This document shows positions 30,914-51,600 of a DNA stretch of 64,000 nucleotides, piece by piece. Made by a program: the position numbers and the translations under genes. The notes under the pieces are model-generated. The model had not been told where the DNA came from and searched no databases. It was given only the letters and a program-made list of their open reading frames with translations. Origin of the DNA: Rhineura floridana (lineage: Eukaryota; Chordata; Lepidosauria; Squamata; Rhineuridae); the NCBI RefSeq assembly GCF_030035675.1, contig NC_084493.1:20561822-20625821 (forward strand), read 5' to 3'. The stretch's first letter is position 1. Each line of letters starts with the position of its first letter.

Positions 30914-31262
30914 TAGGTATGGAAGGATCTGCCAGTTTCTGTTCTCTCAGTTTCTCCTTTTCCCAGTCTTAAATTCCGTTTAAAGATGCAGTTCTGCAAA
31001 CAATGTATACAAAAATGAATATATTAGGGGGAGTGTGCAAAAAAATGAATACATTTGTGAAAATAACATGCAAAAATGCATTACATTAGGAGACATTGCT
31101 TGCAAAAATTAAAAACATACAAAAATGTGTTTATTAGGGGAAATTTGCACTAAAATTTGAAGGGTTTTTGTGTTTTTTTTAAAATTACAAATTGCTGCAG
31201 AAACAGGGAGAACAGAATTTAAGACTGGAAAAGTGAGAAGTGGAGAGAACTGAAATTGACAA

Positions 31263-31305
<43 letters not shown>

Positions 31306-31600
31306 ACAGTGTGTGTGTGTGTGTGTGTACACACACTGGTGATAGAAAAGAAACTGGGTTTGGTTCATTTAAATGTAAACTGATCTAATTTGCACTTCCA
31401 AAAACAGTATGTGAACTGGAATGCAGCTATCCTTTGAAATTCCCACTTTTCCAAAATTTGCAATGCAGTACTCCAACCAAAAGATGTGTACAAAAAAAAG
31501 GTATGTTAGAGGGAAACGTGGATAAAAATGCATATCTATTAATTAAAATAACACAAAAATGCATTATATTACGTGTAATTGCTTGCTAAAATGTATATAC
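30914..31600. repeat. TAGGGATGG-family MITE copies with an internal (TG)n tract
   Basis: Copies about 30914-31260 and 31337-31600 carry AAAAATGAATACATTTGTGA-like and GGGGAAATTTGCACTAAAAT motifs. A (TG)n microsatellite lies at 31267-31328. Confidence 0.5.
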
Positions 31601-31770
31601 ACCCAATGAAATGCCAATGGTTATTTGTGGGAATGACAAAAGATGCGACTATAGGCACGTTTAATGCTTAAAGTACAAAGAAGCATCTACTGCTATTCGC
31701 TCAATGTATCTGCAACAGATGTCCTAGCCTTTCTGCCATTCGCAGAATCTCGGCCATCCTGGATGGTTGC

Positions 31771-31785
31771 GCTGCCCCCTGCAGG
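31771..31785 (-). promoter_or_regulatory. CTCF-like motif near the PPIB promoter
   Basis: Read on the - strand this is CCTGCAGGGGGCAGC, which fits the CTCF core CCASYAGRKGGCRS at all but one position. It lies about 450 bases upstream of the PPIB start codon. Motif match only. Confidence 0.4.
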
Positions 31786-32233
31786 TGAAGAGCAGCAACC
31801 CGTAAGCAAAGAGCACGACAGCAATCGCGCACTACTCGCTGGGTAAGGTAGTCTCGGCGGAAGCCCCGCCCCCCGTTCTTCCTCTCCTTTGTTGACACTT
31901 GGCCCAATCGTCTCGCCGCCGCTCTCCGTGCCCGCTTCTCATTGGCCGATCATGCCGCCCAATACGAGGCTGGAAACGTGGCATTCCTTTGTCGCAGGAG
32001 CTGCTTCGCTGCTGACGCCGCCGCGAAGCAATAGCAGCCCTCCCCCTCTCGAGATGGAACCTGCCAATGGCTCTCGCTGAGGAATTCGCTCCGCCCGGCT
32101 CGGGGCTGTACCATTGGAGACGGGAAAAGGGGGGCTGGCGGAGGTGGGGAGATAAAGAGGAAGGGGGCGGATGCAGGCGGCGCGGCGGGCACTGTGGCCG
32201 GGCTGGCGTTGTTGGGGCTGCGAACGTAAGAAG

Positions 32234-41819
<9,586 letters not shown>

Positions 41820-42116
41820 CTCCATGACTGCTGGAGGGGCCAGACTCTGGCTTGCAAAGGGCTGGGGGCCCGCACACTTGCTGAGGCCTCGCGTCATGAT
41901 CATCCCACAGCAGGTGGATGCCTGCTGCGGCTGCTCCTCTCTCCACCACCCCCTCTCCCAGCTACACTCTTCGGGCGTGGAGTGTGTGTGGAGGTCTCCG
42001 TTCCTGTGACAATGCATTCCATCAGCTGCTGTGGTCCTCAGGGCGCCCCAGTGGCTTTTTTGGGGTGGGGGTGGCAGTCGGTGTTCCATTCCTTTTTGTA
42101 AGAAAGCACATGGACC

Positions 42117-42122
42117 AATAAA
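42117..42122 (+). terminator. PPIB: Poly(A) signal of PPIB
   Basis: AATAAA lies 298 bases after the PPIB stop and is followed by a T/GT-rich stretch (TTGTGTTTTTGTAATACTGT), as expected for a cleavage site. Confidence 0.8.
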
Positions 42123-43089
42123 CATGACCATTGTGTTTTTGTAATACTGTCTGGCTGGTTTTTGTTAGCCACAACCACCTTTTCTCATGAGCTTCCAGCA
42201 TTTATCAGGGTGTTCTAAATGAATGACACAAATGAACAACTGCCTCCTTTTAATCAACGGCAGTAGGGAGAGTGAAGCCAGCTGAACAGGGTAAGTCCAG
42301 GGTAGGAGCAGATGTTGGTGTGGTTCACAGATAATACTAAAGGGTTGGCAACCTTTTTGGGCCACTGGGCACATTTGGAATTTTGAGAGGGTGGTGGGTG
42401 CCAGTCACAAAATGGCTGCTGGGTGGGGAATGGCACAATACAAAATGGCTGCCATATCTGAAAGAGACAGGGCCACAGCATGGTGTGAGCCTTGTTCCCC
42501 GACCCCAAAGGGGGGGGGAAGCACCCACATCAGCCCTACTCTTTCCCACAGAGAAGCTCTTTGGAGGCTGGTGTCCAGTGCTGTCAGCTAATGAAATGTG
42601 GATGTCTTTTAAGGTGTATTCAATGTAGGAGAGGCCACACCAGTTGCAAGCATAAACTGAGGAGGAAGAAGCAAAGTCTCTTATTCAACTAAACCATGGT
42701 TTAGTGTTACATTCATAGGCCTGTATGAATCCCAGCATGCTCCCCCATCCACTCTGTGACCAGGAGGAAGAATAAACTAAGGCTTCTGTGTCACTTTCCC
42801 TATACAAACCAAGAATCGTGGCTTGAAGTACACAACCACAGCAGTAGAAAATCTGTGGGCCTCACAATGTTGCTGGATTCCTAGCCTCCCTAACAGCTCT
42901 AGCAACATGGGGAGGGCTACAAGCTATCTATAGTCGATTGCAAAGCAAACCAGCTTCCAACCATTTTAGTTATGAAGCTGCCTTGTATAACTAGAGTGTT
43001 TTGAAACCGCAATTCCTAGTTCAAACTTAAGAACAAGCCAGGAATCGGGGAAAGAAACTGAATTGTGGTTTATTTCTCCATATTATGAG

Positions 43090-43494
43090 CAGGGCTGTGG
43101 AGTCGGAGTCGGGAGCAATTTTGGGTGGAGTCAGAGTTGGTAGAAATGTACCAACTCCTTCATAAATGGCAAATGTACATTAACTAGTAATAACAAATTT
43201 ACTGTAGTAAAATACCACCATGTGAATCCAGAGCTTGGAAAAGTTGCTTTTTTAAACTACAACTCCCACGAGCCCAATCCCTGGGGCTGATGGGAGTTGT
43301 AGTTTTAAAAAGTAACTTTTCCAAGCTCTGGATTCACGTGGTGGTGATAAAATGCCTTGTGCTACCATTTTACTACAGTAAATTTGTTACTACTAGTTAA
43401 TATACATTTGCCATTTATGAAGAAGTCGGCGTTGAACAGTAGAAAAATAGAGGAGTCGGAGTCGAAGGTCTGGCGTACCGACTCCGCAGCCCTG
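43090..43494. mobile_element. Nested palindromic hAT element with perfect TSD
   Basis: Outer ends CAGGGCTGTGGAGTCGG and CCGACTCCGCAGCCCTG are flanked by an exact 8-bp ATTATGAG (43082-43089 and 43495-43502). At the centre (43229-43330) is a palindrome with family A ends CAGAGCTTGGAAAAGTTGC and GTAACTTTTCCAAGCTCTG. The outer arms themselves (AAATTTACTGTAGTAAAAT and its complement) are inverted copies. The whole 405-bp unit is therefore a large foldback. Confidence 0.9.
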
Positions 43495-43643
43495 ATTATG
43501 AGAGCATTTAACCCAACTGCCTCACTCAGCTATGTAAGAATAAACCATGGTTTAGCAGTGGGAACAGACCAGCCGCTCGACCACTCCAGAAACACTTTTC
43601 TTCCTCCCAAATACAGATGTTTCAAAACAACTCTGGTAGTGTT

Positions 43644-43649
43644 TTTATT
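43644..43649 (-). terminator. SNX22: Possible poly(A) signal for SNX22
   Basis: AATAAA on the - strand, about 1.95 kb beyond the SNX22 stop. It requires a long 3' UTR containing repeats, so the assignment is weak. Confidence 0.3.
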
Positions 43650-43825
43650 GCGTAGTCATTCTGGTTAATGTAGACCATCCGCTCCACTGAGAGCAGCTAT
43701 CTTCTTTAGCAGGATGACCCCAACAGGAATGGTTTACAGGAGATCCTGGCCTCCTGCAGTGCTGGCAAAACAGTCCCATACTTCTCTGGGTGCTATGCAA
43801 GCCCGTGTCACATTAATGCAGCCTT

Positions 43826-43955
43826 CCCTAAGCTGGTGCCCTCCAGCTGTTGCTAAACAACTACTCCCATCAGCCCCAGTAAGCATGGGCCATGGCCAGG
43901 AATGATGGGAGTTGTCATTGAGCAACAGCCGGAGGACCAAAGGTTCCCCACACCT
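43826..43955. repeat. Palindromic MITE, family B
   Basis: GCCCTCCAGCTGTTGCTAAA and GAGCAACAGCCGGAGGACCA arms with CAAAGGTTCCCCACACCTT at the end. Confidence 0.6.
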
Positions 43956-44466
43956 TATTTAACAGCATCCGGAGGGCACCATGTTGGATACCCTTGTATT
44001 ACAGTTTCAGCCATGCTTCGGCCCATATCCATGCAATGTCGGCAAATCTGTATCTCTCATCTGTGATGAAGGAGCAAATGCTGCCTCCATGAAGACTAGA
44101 TTACAGGCTGAAAAAATGCTCAAACGACACCAACCACATGGCACTCCCCTGCAATACAGACCTTGCGGGCGTATCTCGCATTATTAGCGTCGGCCTCGAG
44201 TCAGCCACAGACAGTACCTGCTTGCAGCTGCTGCTGCTTCAGGCCCACCAAACTTGGAGCAAGGCCAGCAGCTCTCCCCCACTTCAGCTGCTTCTCACTC
44301 TCCCGTGCCTTTAAAGTTCCCCACTAGCTCAAAGACCCAGAAATCGGCAGCTACAACAGTCACCCGGAAGTGTTTTCCGACATACAATCTGGCTGCCATG
44401 TGCATATCGTGAGCCAGACCTGTCATTACAGGCACCAGCTGGAGCCCCTAACCGGTGTTATCAGTG

Positions 44467-44577
44467 ATGGGGGACCTGTTGGACTTCAACTCCCATCAGC
44501 CCCAGCCAGCACTGTCAATGCTAAGGGACGATGAGAGCTGTAATCTAGCAACATGTGGAAAGCCACAATTTCCCTCC
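44467..44577. repeat. Palindromic MITE, family B
   Basis: GTTGGACTTCAACTCCCATC and GATGAGAGCTGTAATCTAGC arms. Moderately diverged. Confidence 0.5.
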
Positions 44578-45602
44578 ACAGCTGCCCTGAGTGACAACCA
44601 GCCCTGACAGTAATATGCGATGCTCAAGGGCAGGTTGGGGCACCTGAAGGCAGAACTGGGGTGCATATAATTGAGCCCCCTATAGCAAAACAATCTAGTG
44701 CATTTTCTGACCTTCACCTGTCTCTCTTGCGCTGGGTGCAGCCAAAATATGACCCCCACAGCAGATAAGCTGCACCCTCAGCCCCCCGCCCCACCTGTTT
44801 ATTTCCAAGGCACAGGAGGAGTCCAAGGATTGCTTTTCAGAAAGAGAGCTGTGTCTGGTCCTAGTGCCGCTGGGATCAGTCACAAAGGAGCAGAAGGCAA
44901 GTCAGCAGGTAGCAGAGTCCGTTGCGGTCTCAAGCTGGGACCCACTAAGAGCTTTGACTCCAGGCAGAAGATTGTCTTGGGTGCGTAGAAGCCCTGCAGC
45001 ACACCGCACAGGATCGTGTCCGGAAGCACGGCTGAGTGAAGGAAAAAGGAGAGGAGGGAGTTGATAGAGGCAGAAGCCCCTTAAAAAAGAGCAGAAGCCT
45101 CTTCCTGTTCTTTTTGAACGTAGGAAGCAAAGCTGCCCCTCTGACCCAGGCTACTGAAGCTGCTACCGCCCCCCCCCCGCAGACGACAGAAAGGATATCT
45201 CCCTCCTTGCATTCACACCAGATCTAGCACAGAATTCTAGAGTCTGCTCGCAAAGTGAGATCATGTTGCCAGATTTAATGTGGGGCTAGAGGGACCTATA
45301 TTTTAATTGCGAATAGAAAAGGGTAATTGGCACATGCGTGGTTTCCTTTGCATCCTGTTGTCACAGGTAACATTGTTTAACTGCCCTGTACCTGAGCAAT
45401 GGGAAACCTCTTAGCTTACAACCAGTATCTGCACAAGTACCTTCAGCAAGAAGGGAACGCTTTATCCACTTGCCCAAGTCCTGCTGACCCAGGGGACGGG
45501 GAGCCCCCGGCTGTCTTGTCACCCATAGGGAAAACTATACACGACAAAAGTATTTTTAATGCGCTTTTGGTAGACCCCAAATACAGGCACCCCCAGCTCT
45601 TG

Positions 45603-48600
45603 CTAGACAACAGGCACTTGGCACCGAGAGCTTGGCTCCTCTCTGCAACCACCCCCAAAGAGATTCCAGGAAGTGGCTACCTGGGACCAGAACGGATGAT
45701 AATGATAATAGTAAATAATACCTGTTGACGACGGGAGTATATATGGATCACTATGGAAGCTTATGACAGGCCGGTGGGAGAGTAGGTAGCTGGGGCTGCA
45801 AAGAGAGAAGGGAGCCCCCGCCGCTTTTGTCAGTGACCTGTCCACCCCCCTGCTCTAAGCTGCGCAAACATGAGACAGCCACTCCTGCAAGAGGAGACAG
45901 TTAATTTCTCCTCCACTGCTGGCCAAGTTACAACTGCCTGGTCTCTTGTGCTCCAGCAGCAGCTCCTGCACGCTCTCAGTGCTGCCATGCTGAAAACACA
46001 CCCAAACACACCCCATGTGTGTTGTACTTCAGGGAGGGGGGACTTGGAGAGGCCCTGAGTTCGTCCCCATTCAGGCAATGAGTCTCATTGGGTGACCTTA
46101 GCCTGATCACTCTCAGCCTAAGCTCCTCCCCCACAGGACTGTTAGGAGACCAGGTGACTAACCCCATCCATAGATACCACCTGCAAGTTCCGTGGAAGAA
46201 AGGCAGGGTGCAAGGAGGAGGAATCTGGGGAAGAGTCGTCGGACATCCACCTTCCTGTAGAAGGCCCCCCTACCATTGCCCTTAATGAAGATGGCGGCCG
46301 CAGTTTCCCTAAGGGGAATGAAGCCTCCACCGCCATCTTTGTTGATGGCACACGTGCGTGCTACACGTGCACATCTCTGCCATCAACTAAGATGGCGGCG
46401 GCAGCTTCAGTACCTTAGGGAAGCTGCGGCTGCCATCTTCATTAAGGGCAATGCTAAAAATCCGGCTGACAGGTTAGGGGGGGCGTGGGGGGGCACGGAT
46501 TGCAGAAGGGGAGCTGAGGGCCCCTCAGGGGCTCCTGTAGCACCAGGGCCCTCGGGCCAGTGCCCAACCTGGCCGCCCTTTAGAACCCGCCCTGCACGGA
46601 GACAAAGGCCCTTCCCTTCTTTGGTTGACTCCCACCAGTGGAAGCAAAACGCTGGGACAGAGAACCACTTGCCTTGTGTCCTGCAAGGAAATCTCACCGA
46701 GGGACCTACAAAGAAGGACATCGGGTGAGCCCGGAATTCCTTGACAAGATGTTCACAAATGTCAGCAGGAACAAAAGCACCCTAGCCATACAAAACGCTT
46801 GCTGCTGGAGAGAGGAGAGAGTGTGGAAGCTTCTAAGGCAGGGATGAGAAGCCTGTGGCCATCAGGTTGTTGCCAGACGCCCATTTCCCATCATCCTTGA
46901 GCATGCTGCCTGCAGCTGATAGAAGCTGAAGTCCAACAAGATCTGGAGGGTCAGGCTCCCCACCCCTTTTGCTAAATGCCTAATTTACTCTGGGAGCCTG
47001 GAAGAGATGGAAAACCAAGAGATGGCTGCCCATATGCCTGGATCGACTCAGGGTTAGGGTTAAGCTCTAAGACAGTTCTGCCAGCAGAAGGCTGCATGCT
47101 TGCGCAACGGAAATTCCGTTTGTCTCCTTCCCACGTGTGTCCCCTAAATCTGTCCTGGGGGTTCCCTCTACCCTCCAGAGCATTTTTTTTTTTTGCAGGA
47201 GGGGGAGTTCCATTGCACAAGCAGAAATCCTTACGCTGACGAACTAGTTAGATGGATACCCCATTACACTTAGTCGTCAAATGCCCAGGGATGGTTTTAG
47301 ATCAGCACAAGGGCAGGCGTCTGCGGATGGGCATTTTGAGTGCAGCTCCTTCTGCAGGGAAGAGCCTGGACAGACGGCGTCCAGAGGAGACGGCTATCCA
47401 TCCATCCCTAATAGAGCATTCCTCTTGGGTCGGATTTTTGCTGGAGTTGTGCAAAGCCGTTTGGGAGCCAAACTCAGCAGGGGAAAGGAGGAGTATAAGT
47501 ACAATAACAAAAAAAGGAAACATGGGAAAATATAAAGGAAAAAGCAGGGTGGGCCTGGAAGTGCCACAACAAGACAGATCCTCGATCAATCTTAGGAACA
47601 GAGGAAGCTGCCTATACTGAGTCAGATCATTAGTCCAGCTAGCTCAGTACTGTCTACACTGACTGGCAGTGGCTCTCCAGGATTTGAGACAGGAGTCTCT
47701 CCCAGCCCTACCTGGAGATGCCGCTGGGGGGACCTTCTGCCTGCAAAGCAGATGCTGTCCTACTGAGCTGTGGGTCTCCCCCTAGGTCTTGAACTGCTTG
47801 CTGCTGCAAAGGGCAAGTGTTGCTCCTCCTTCTCCGTCTGGCTTCTGTGGAACACTCACCCGAGACTGCCGGCCTTGTGGTCCTGCTCAAACTGCCAGAG
47901 TTTCAAGAAGTCCAACAGTTCCTTGGGAAGCTCCCGGTTGTACAATAGGACACCCTGCAGCAAACAAAGCAACCAGGCCCAGTAAGCACTCCCAGGCAGG
48001 GCTGGCTGGTGGCTCCATGTCAGTGGGGCAGTGGAATCCGCTCTGGGTTTCAGTCCAAACTCTCGGCACCTTAGACAGCTTCTTGAAAGTTCAGACTGAA
48101 ATCCGGCACGGATTCCACTGACGGGGAGCCACCATTGCTCCCAGGGATATGCACTAGGGAGGCTGTTCCCGACTCATCTTCACAAACCCCGGGGGCTGCC
48201 AGCTGTGCAACCTACCTGAAGGTAAGTTTCCAGGCCCTGCCGCCGCTGCTCCAGAACCTTCATCATCCAGTTGGGCACGTGCTTGGGTGGGAAATCTGGG
48301 ACTCTGCATCTCTTCTTGATCTAGGGGGAAAGCAGAGAGCAGAAGCCTCCCGTCACTACGCTGGCATCAAAGGAGCTCCAGGAGCCATCAGGTCACATCC
48401 ACTCCATGCCTTTAAAGCCCTCTTAATACCACTTTAACAGTCGTGGAGAATCCTGGGAACTGTAGTTTGTTCAGGGTGCTGACCTCACAGCACCTTTACT
48501 TCCCAGTACCCTGAACAAACTACAGCTCCCAGGATTCTCCACAACTGTTAAAAGCGGTAGAAGAGCATGGGATGTACGTGACCTCATATTCTGGCCTGGC

Positions 48601-51600
48601 CCTACCATTAGGCAAAGAAGCGGCTGCTTCAAGCAGCGGAAGCCATCGGGTGGGGAAGTAGTGGGAGAACAGAGCTATGTGTACGATGTGCTCTGCTCTT
48701 CATCTGCTACACTAGCTGGCTGCCCTCTGGAATGGTGAAGGATGCTGCAAAGTTCAACGTAAGATTCAACTGCTAGGCTGGTTTGCTTCTGTGGAATGAA
48801 GGGGGTGCCATCTTGTCCTTGGCCTCAGGGGGCAGAAAGGTTTGGGTCAGCCCCGATGAGGCTGGAGATCTTGGCTGAAGACCACCAACGTGGGCTTTCA
48901 AGAAAATATTTAATCTAGAATCCCCCCCCCACACACACACACAAATATCCAATGCTCTAAATCAGGGGCAGTCAACATGGTCCCCTCCAGATTTTGTTGG
49001 AGTCCAGCAGCCATCATCCCGGACAACCAGCCATGCTGGTTTGAGCAGATGGGAGTTGCACTCCAACAACTTGCAAAGGGCTGCACATTCCCCACTCCTC
49101 ACCTTTTTATGGAGGGCATGGAACTCGCTGTAGCGCTTCTCTAGGCAATGCTTCCTCCCGTTGCACAAGACCTCTACCTTGAACACCTGAAAGATTAGAT
49201 ACGGGTATGTCAAATTCACCCAGACTCCTTCCCACTGCCCCCCACTCGCCCACACCTCCAAGCAGTGCCGCTACTGCCAGACAGATGAGATCTGTGTTCA
49301 CTTTCAGCAGCAGTAGGGCAGTCCTTTTGCTTTCTTCCCCCGCCATGCACCATGGCTGGGTCTCTCTCCTAATCAAATGGCACTTCGCAAACGCCTTTCT
49401 GAAGCCAGGTTTTGGCTCTGCTCCTCGGGCATAGCACAGGTGATTATGCAAGGCTCATCTCCCTCTCAGAGGCTCTGGGCCCAGGAGCTGTGCAGACATA
49501 GCTAAGGTGCCACGCAGTTAAGAAGAAAACCAACAGGTTCGGCCCCTTAGCAAAAAGAAAGCCCCTGGCCCCAAGCCTTAGTTTATCTACAGCCGAAGCA
49601 GCTATCCACTCACCCAGCACTCACTGCTGGCCACCATAAATTATTATGGAAGCAGACCCACCTCCACTCGGCAGATTCAAGTGTTTGGGGGAGGGGGAAG
49701 CATATCGTACAGTCCTCTCTTTGGGTTGTAAACTGTTGTGGTCAGCAATGTAAAAAGATGTGATACATTAAATTTTGAGATAAGGGCAAAAGAAAATGAA
49801 AAAAAAATCAGTCTGAGCATTCCCCCATTTTCATTTATTTATTATTGCATTTATATCCCATTTTTTTCTCCAAGAAGCTCAAAGTGGCATACATGTTCTC
49901 CCCCTCTTCATTTTATCCTCACAACAACCCTGTAAAGTAGGTTAGGCTGAGAGGTAGCGATTGCCCTGAGGCCACCCAGTGAGCTTCATGGCTGAGTGAG
50001 GATTTGAACCCTAGTCTCCCAGATCCTAGTCCAACACTCTAACCATTGCACCAGTGCTCCAATGTCATGTCAAAAGCTCCCCGCTCACAGAAAGCTAGTG
50101 TGGCAGCAGCAACAGGTTATTTAATAAATATATCCCACTATGTTTAACGCACACAGCTCTTTCTTCTTCATCTAGGCTACCTATACAAGAACCTTCATTT
50201 GACCAGCAACGGAGAGCCACAAAGAAAACCACGCTGTGATTCACGTTAAACAAATGTGCATATATAACCTCATTTTAATTTTTATTCCACTTCTGTCACC
50301 TGCTGGTGAAGCAACCCACATTGAGTTGGACAGGCAAGAATATATGCAGAGCACTGAAGTCTAACCCTCTGACTTGTGGAATCCCTGTATCACTCTTACT
50401 CTGTTTTCTGAGATTTTCCCAAGTCCTGATCAAGCCTATTATTGTTCCCATGAGGTCATGAAACTTGCTTTTTAAAACAAAACACCAGATTCAAAATAGA
50501 AAAGCCATAGCATTGTGGTAGAATATGCGCTTTGCATGCAGGAGCTTCCACGTTCAGCCCCTGGCAGGGCTGGCACCAGAGGGCAGCCAGGTTGGGCCCT
50601 GGCTGAGGGCCCCTGCAGCCCAGGGCTCCCCCTGAAGGACTCCTCCTTAGGGTGGGAGGATGGTGCTCCCGTTCCATGATCTGCGGCAGATGGCAGCGGG
50701 GTCTTCCCTAAGGGGCTGATGCCCCCAACACCATCTTGATTGACAGCAGGCATGAACGCTATGCGCACACATCATTCACATGACAAGAGAGTTAGGTGGG
50801 GCACACGGGCAGGCTTATTAGCCTAAGCTGCCTGTATGAAGGGCTGTTGGGGTACAGCTCTGCAGGCTTGGGCAGGCTGGTCCCCAAGGGCCCAATCATG
50901 CCTGGTGCCGGCCCTGGCCTCTGGCATCACTAAGAGACCCCTGGCTGGAAGCCTGGAGAGTCGCTGCCCATGTAAACAATACTGAGCTAGAAAAACCAAT
51001 GGCATAAGACAGCTCCACAGGTTCCTATGCCAAATGTGCCACATACAACATTATATGGTCCAGTAACTTAGGCACTGTTTTTCCTTAAAGGGAAAAAGAA
51101 AGAAAGCTCCTTTCAGCTGGAGCACAGAGCCACCATCACCACGCCCAGTTTAACTAAACAGAGATTATATGCCACCTATAAGGAAACCAGGAGAGAGGAA
51201 TCATCATTGTTTATGCTGAGCTCACTGAAAGTTTGATGCAGACGAGCTTTTCAATGTACACTTCCCTCCCTGAAAACAAGACCGGTCATTTCACAGATGA
51301 CGTCTCAATTTCACCACAAACTTTTCTAAGTGTCTGGTCTTCATTTGGCCTGTGCATGTTTGCATTAGCCCTGCTAGATGCATCGCAGAAAGCTGATCCA
51401 CAGTCTGCTAAATGGGCATCTCCGATTTCCTGTAGCTCCGTGGAAGGCCACATGCTTTGCATGCAGAAGGTCCCAGGTTCAACCCTTGATATCCCCAGCT
51501 TAAAAGGGTCCTGGGTTTAGGACAAGAAATTCCTTCTGCCCAAGAGTCCAGAGAGCTGCTGCCAGTCAGAGTACACCGTACTGACCTAGATGGTTCCAAA

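Noticed and set aside
46276-46728. 150-codon + strand frame starting [11 protein letters not shown]
   Set aside because: It runs through the palindromic transposon. The mirrored KMAAA strings come from the hairpin arms, not from a gene.
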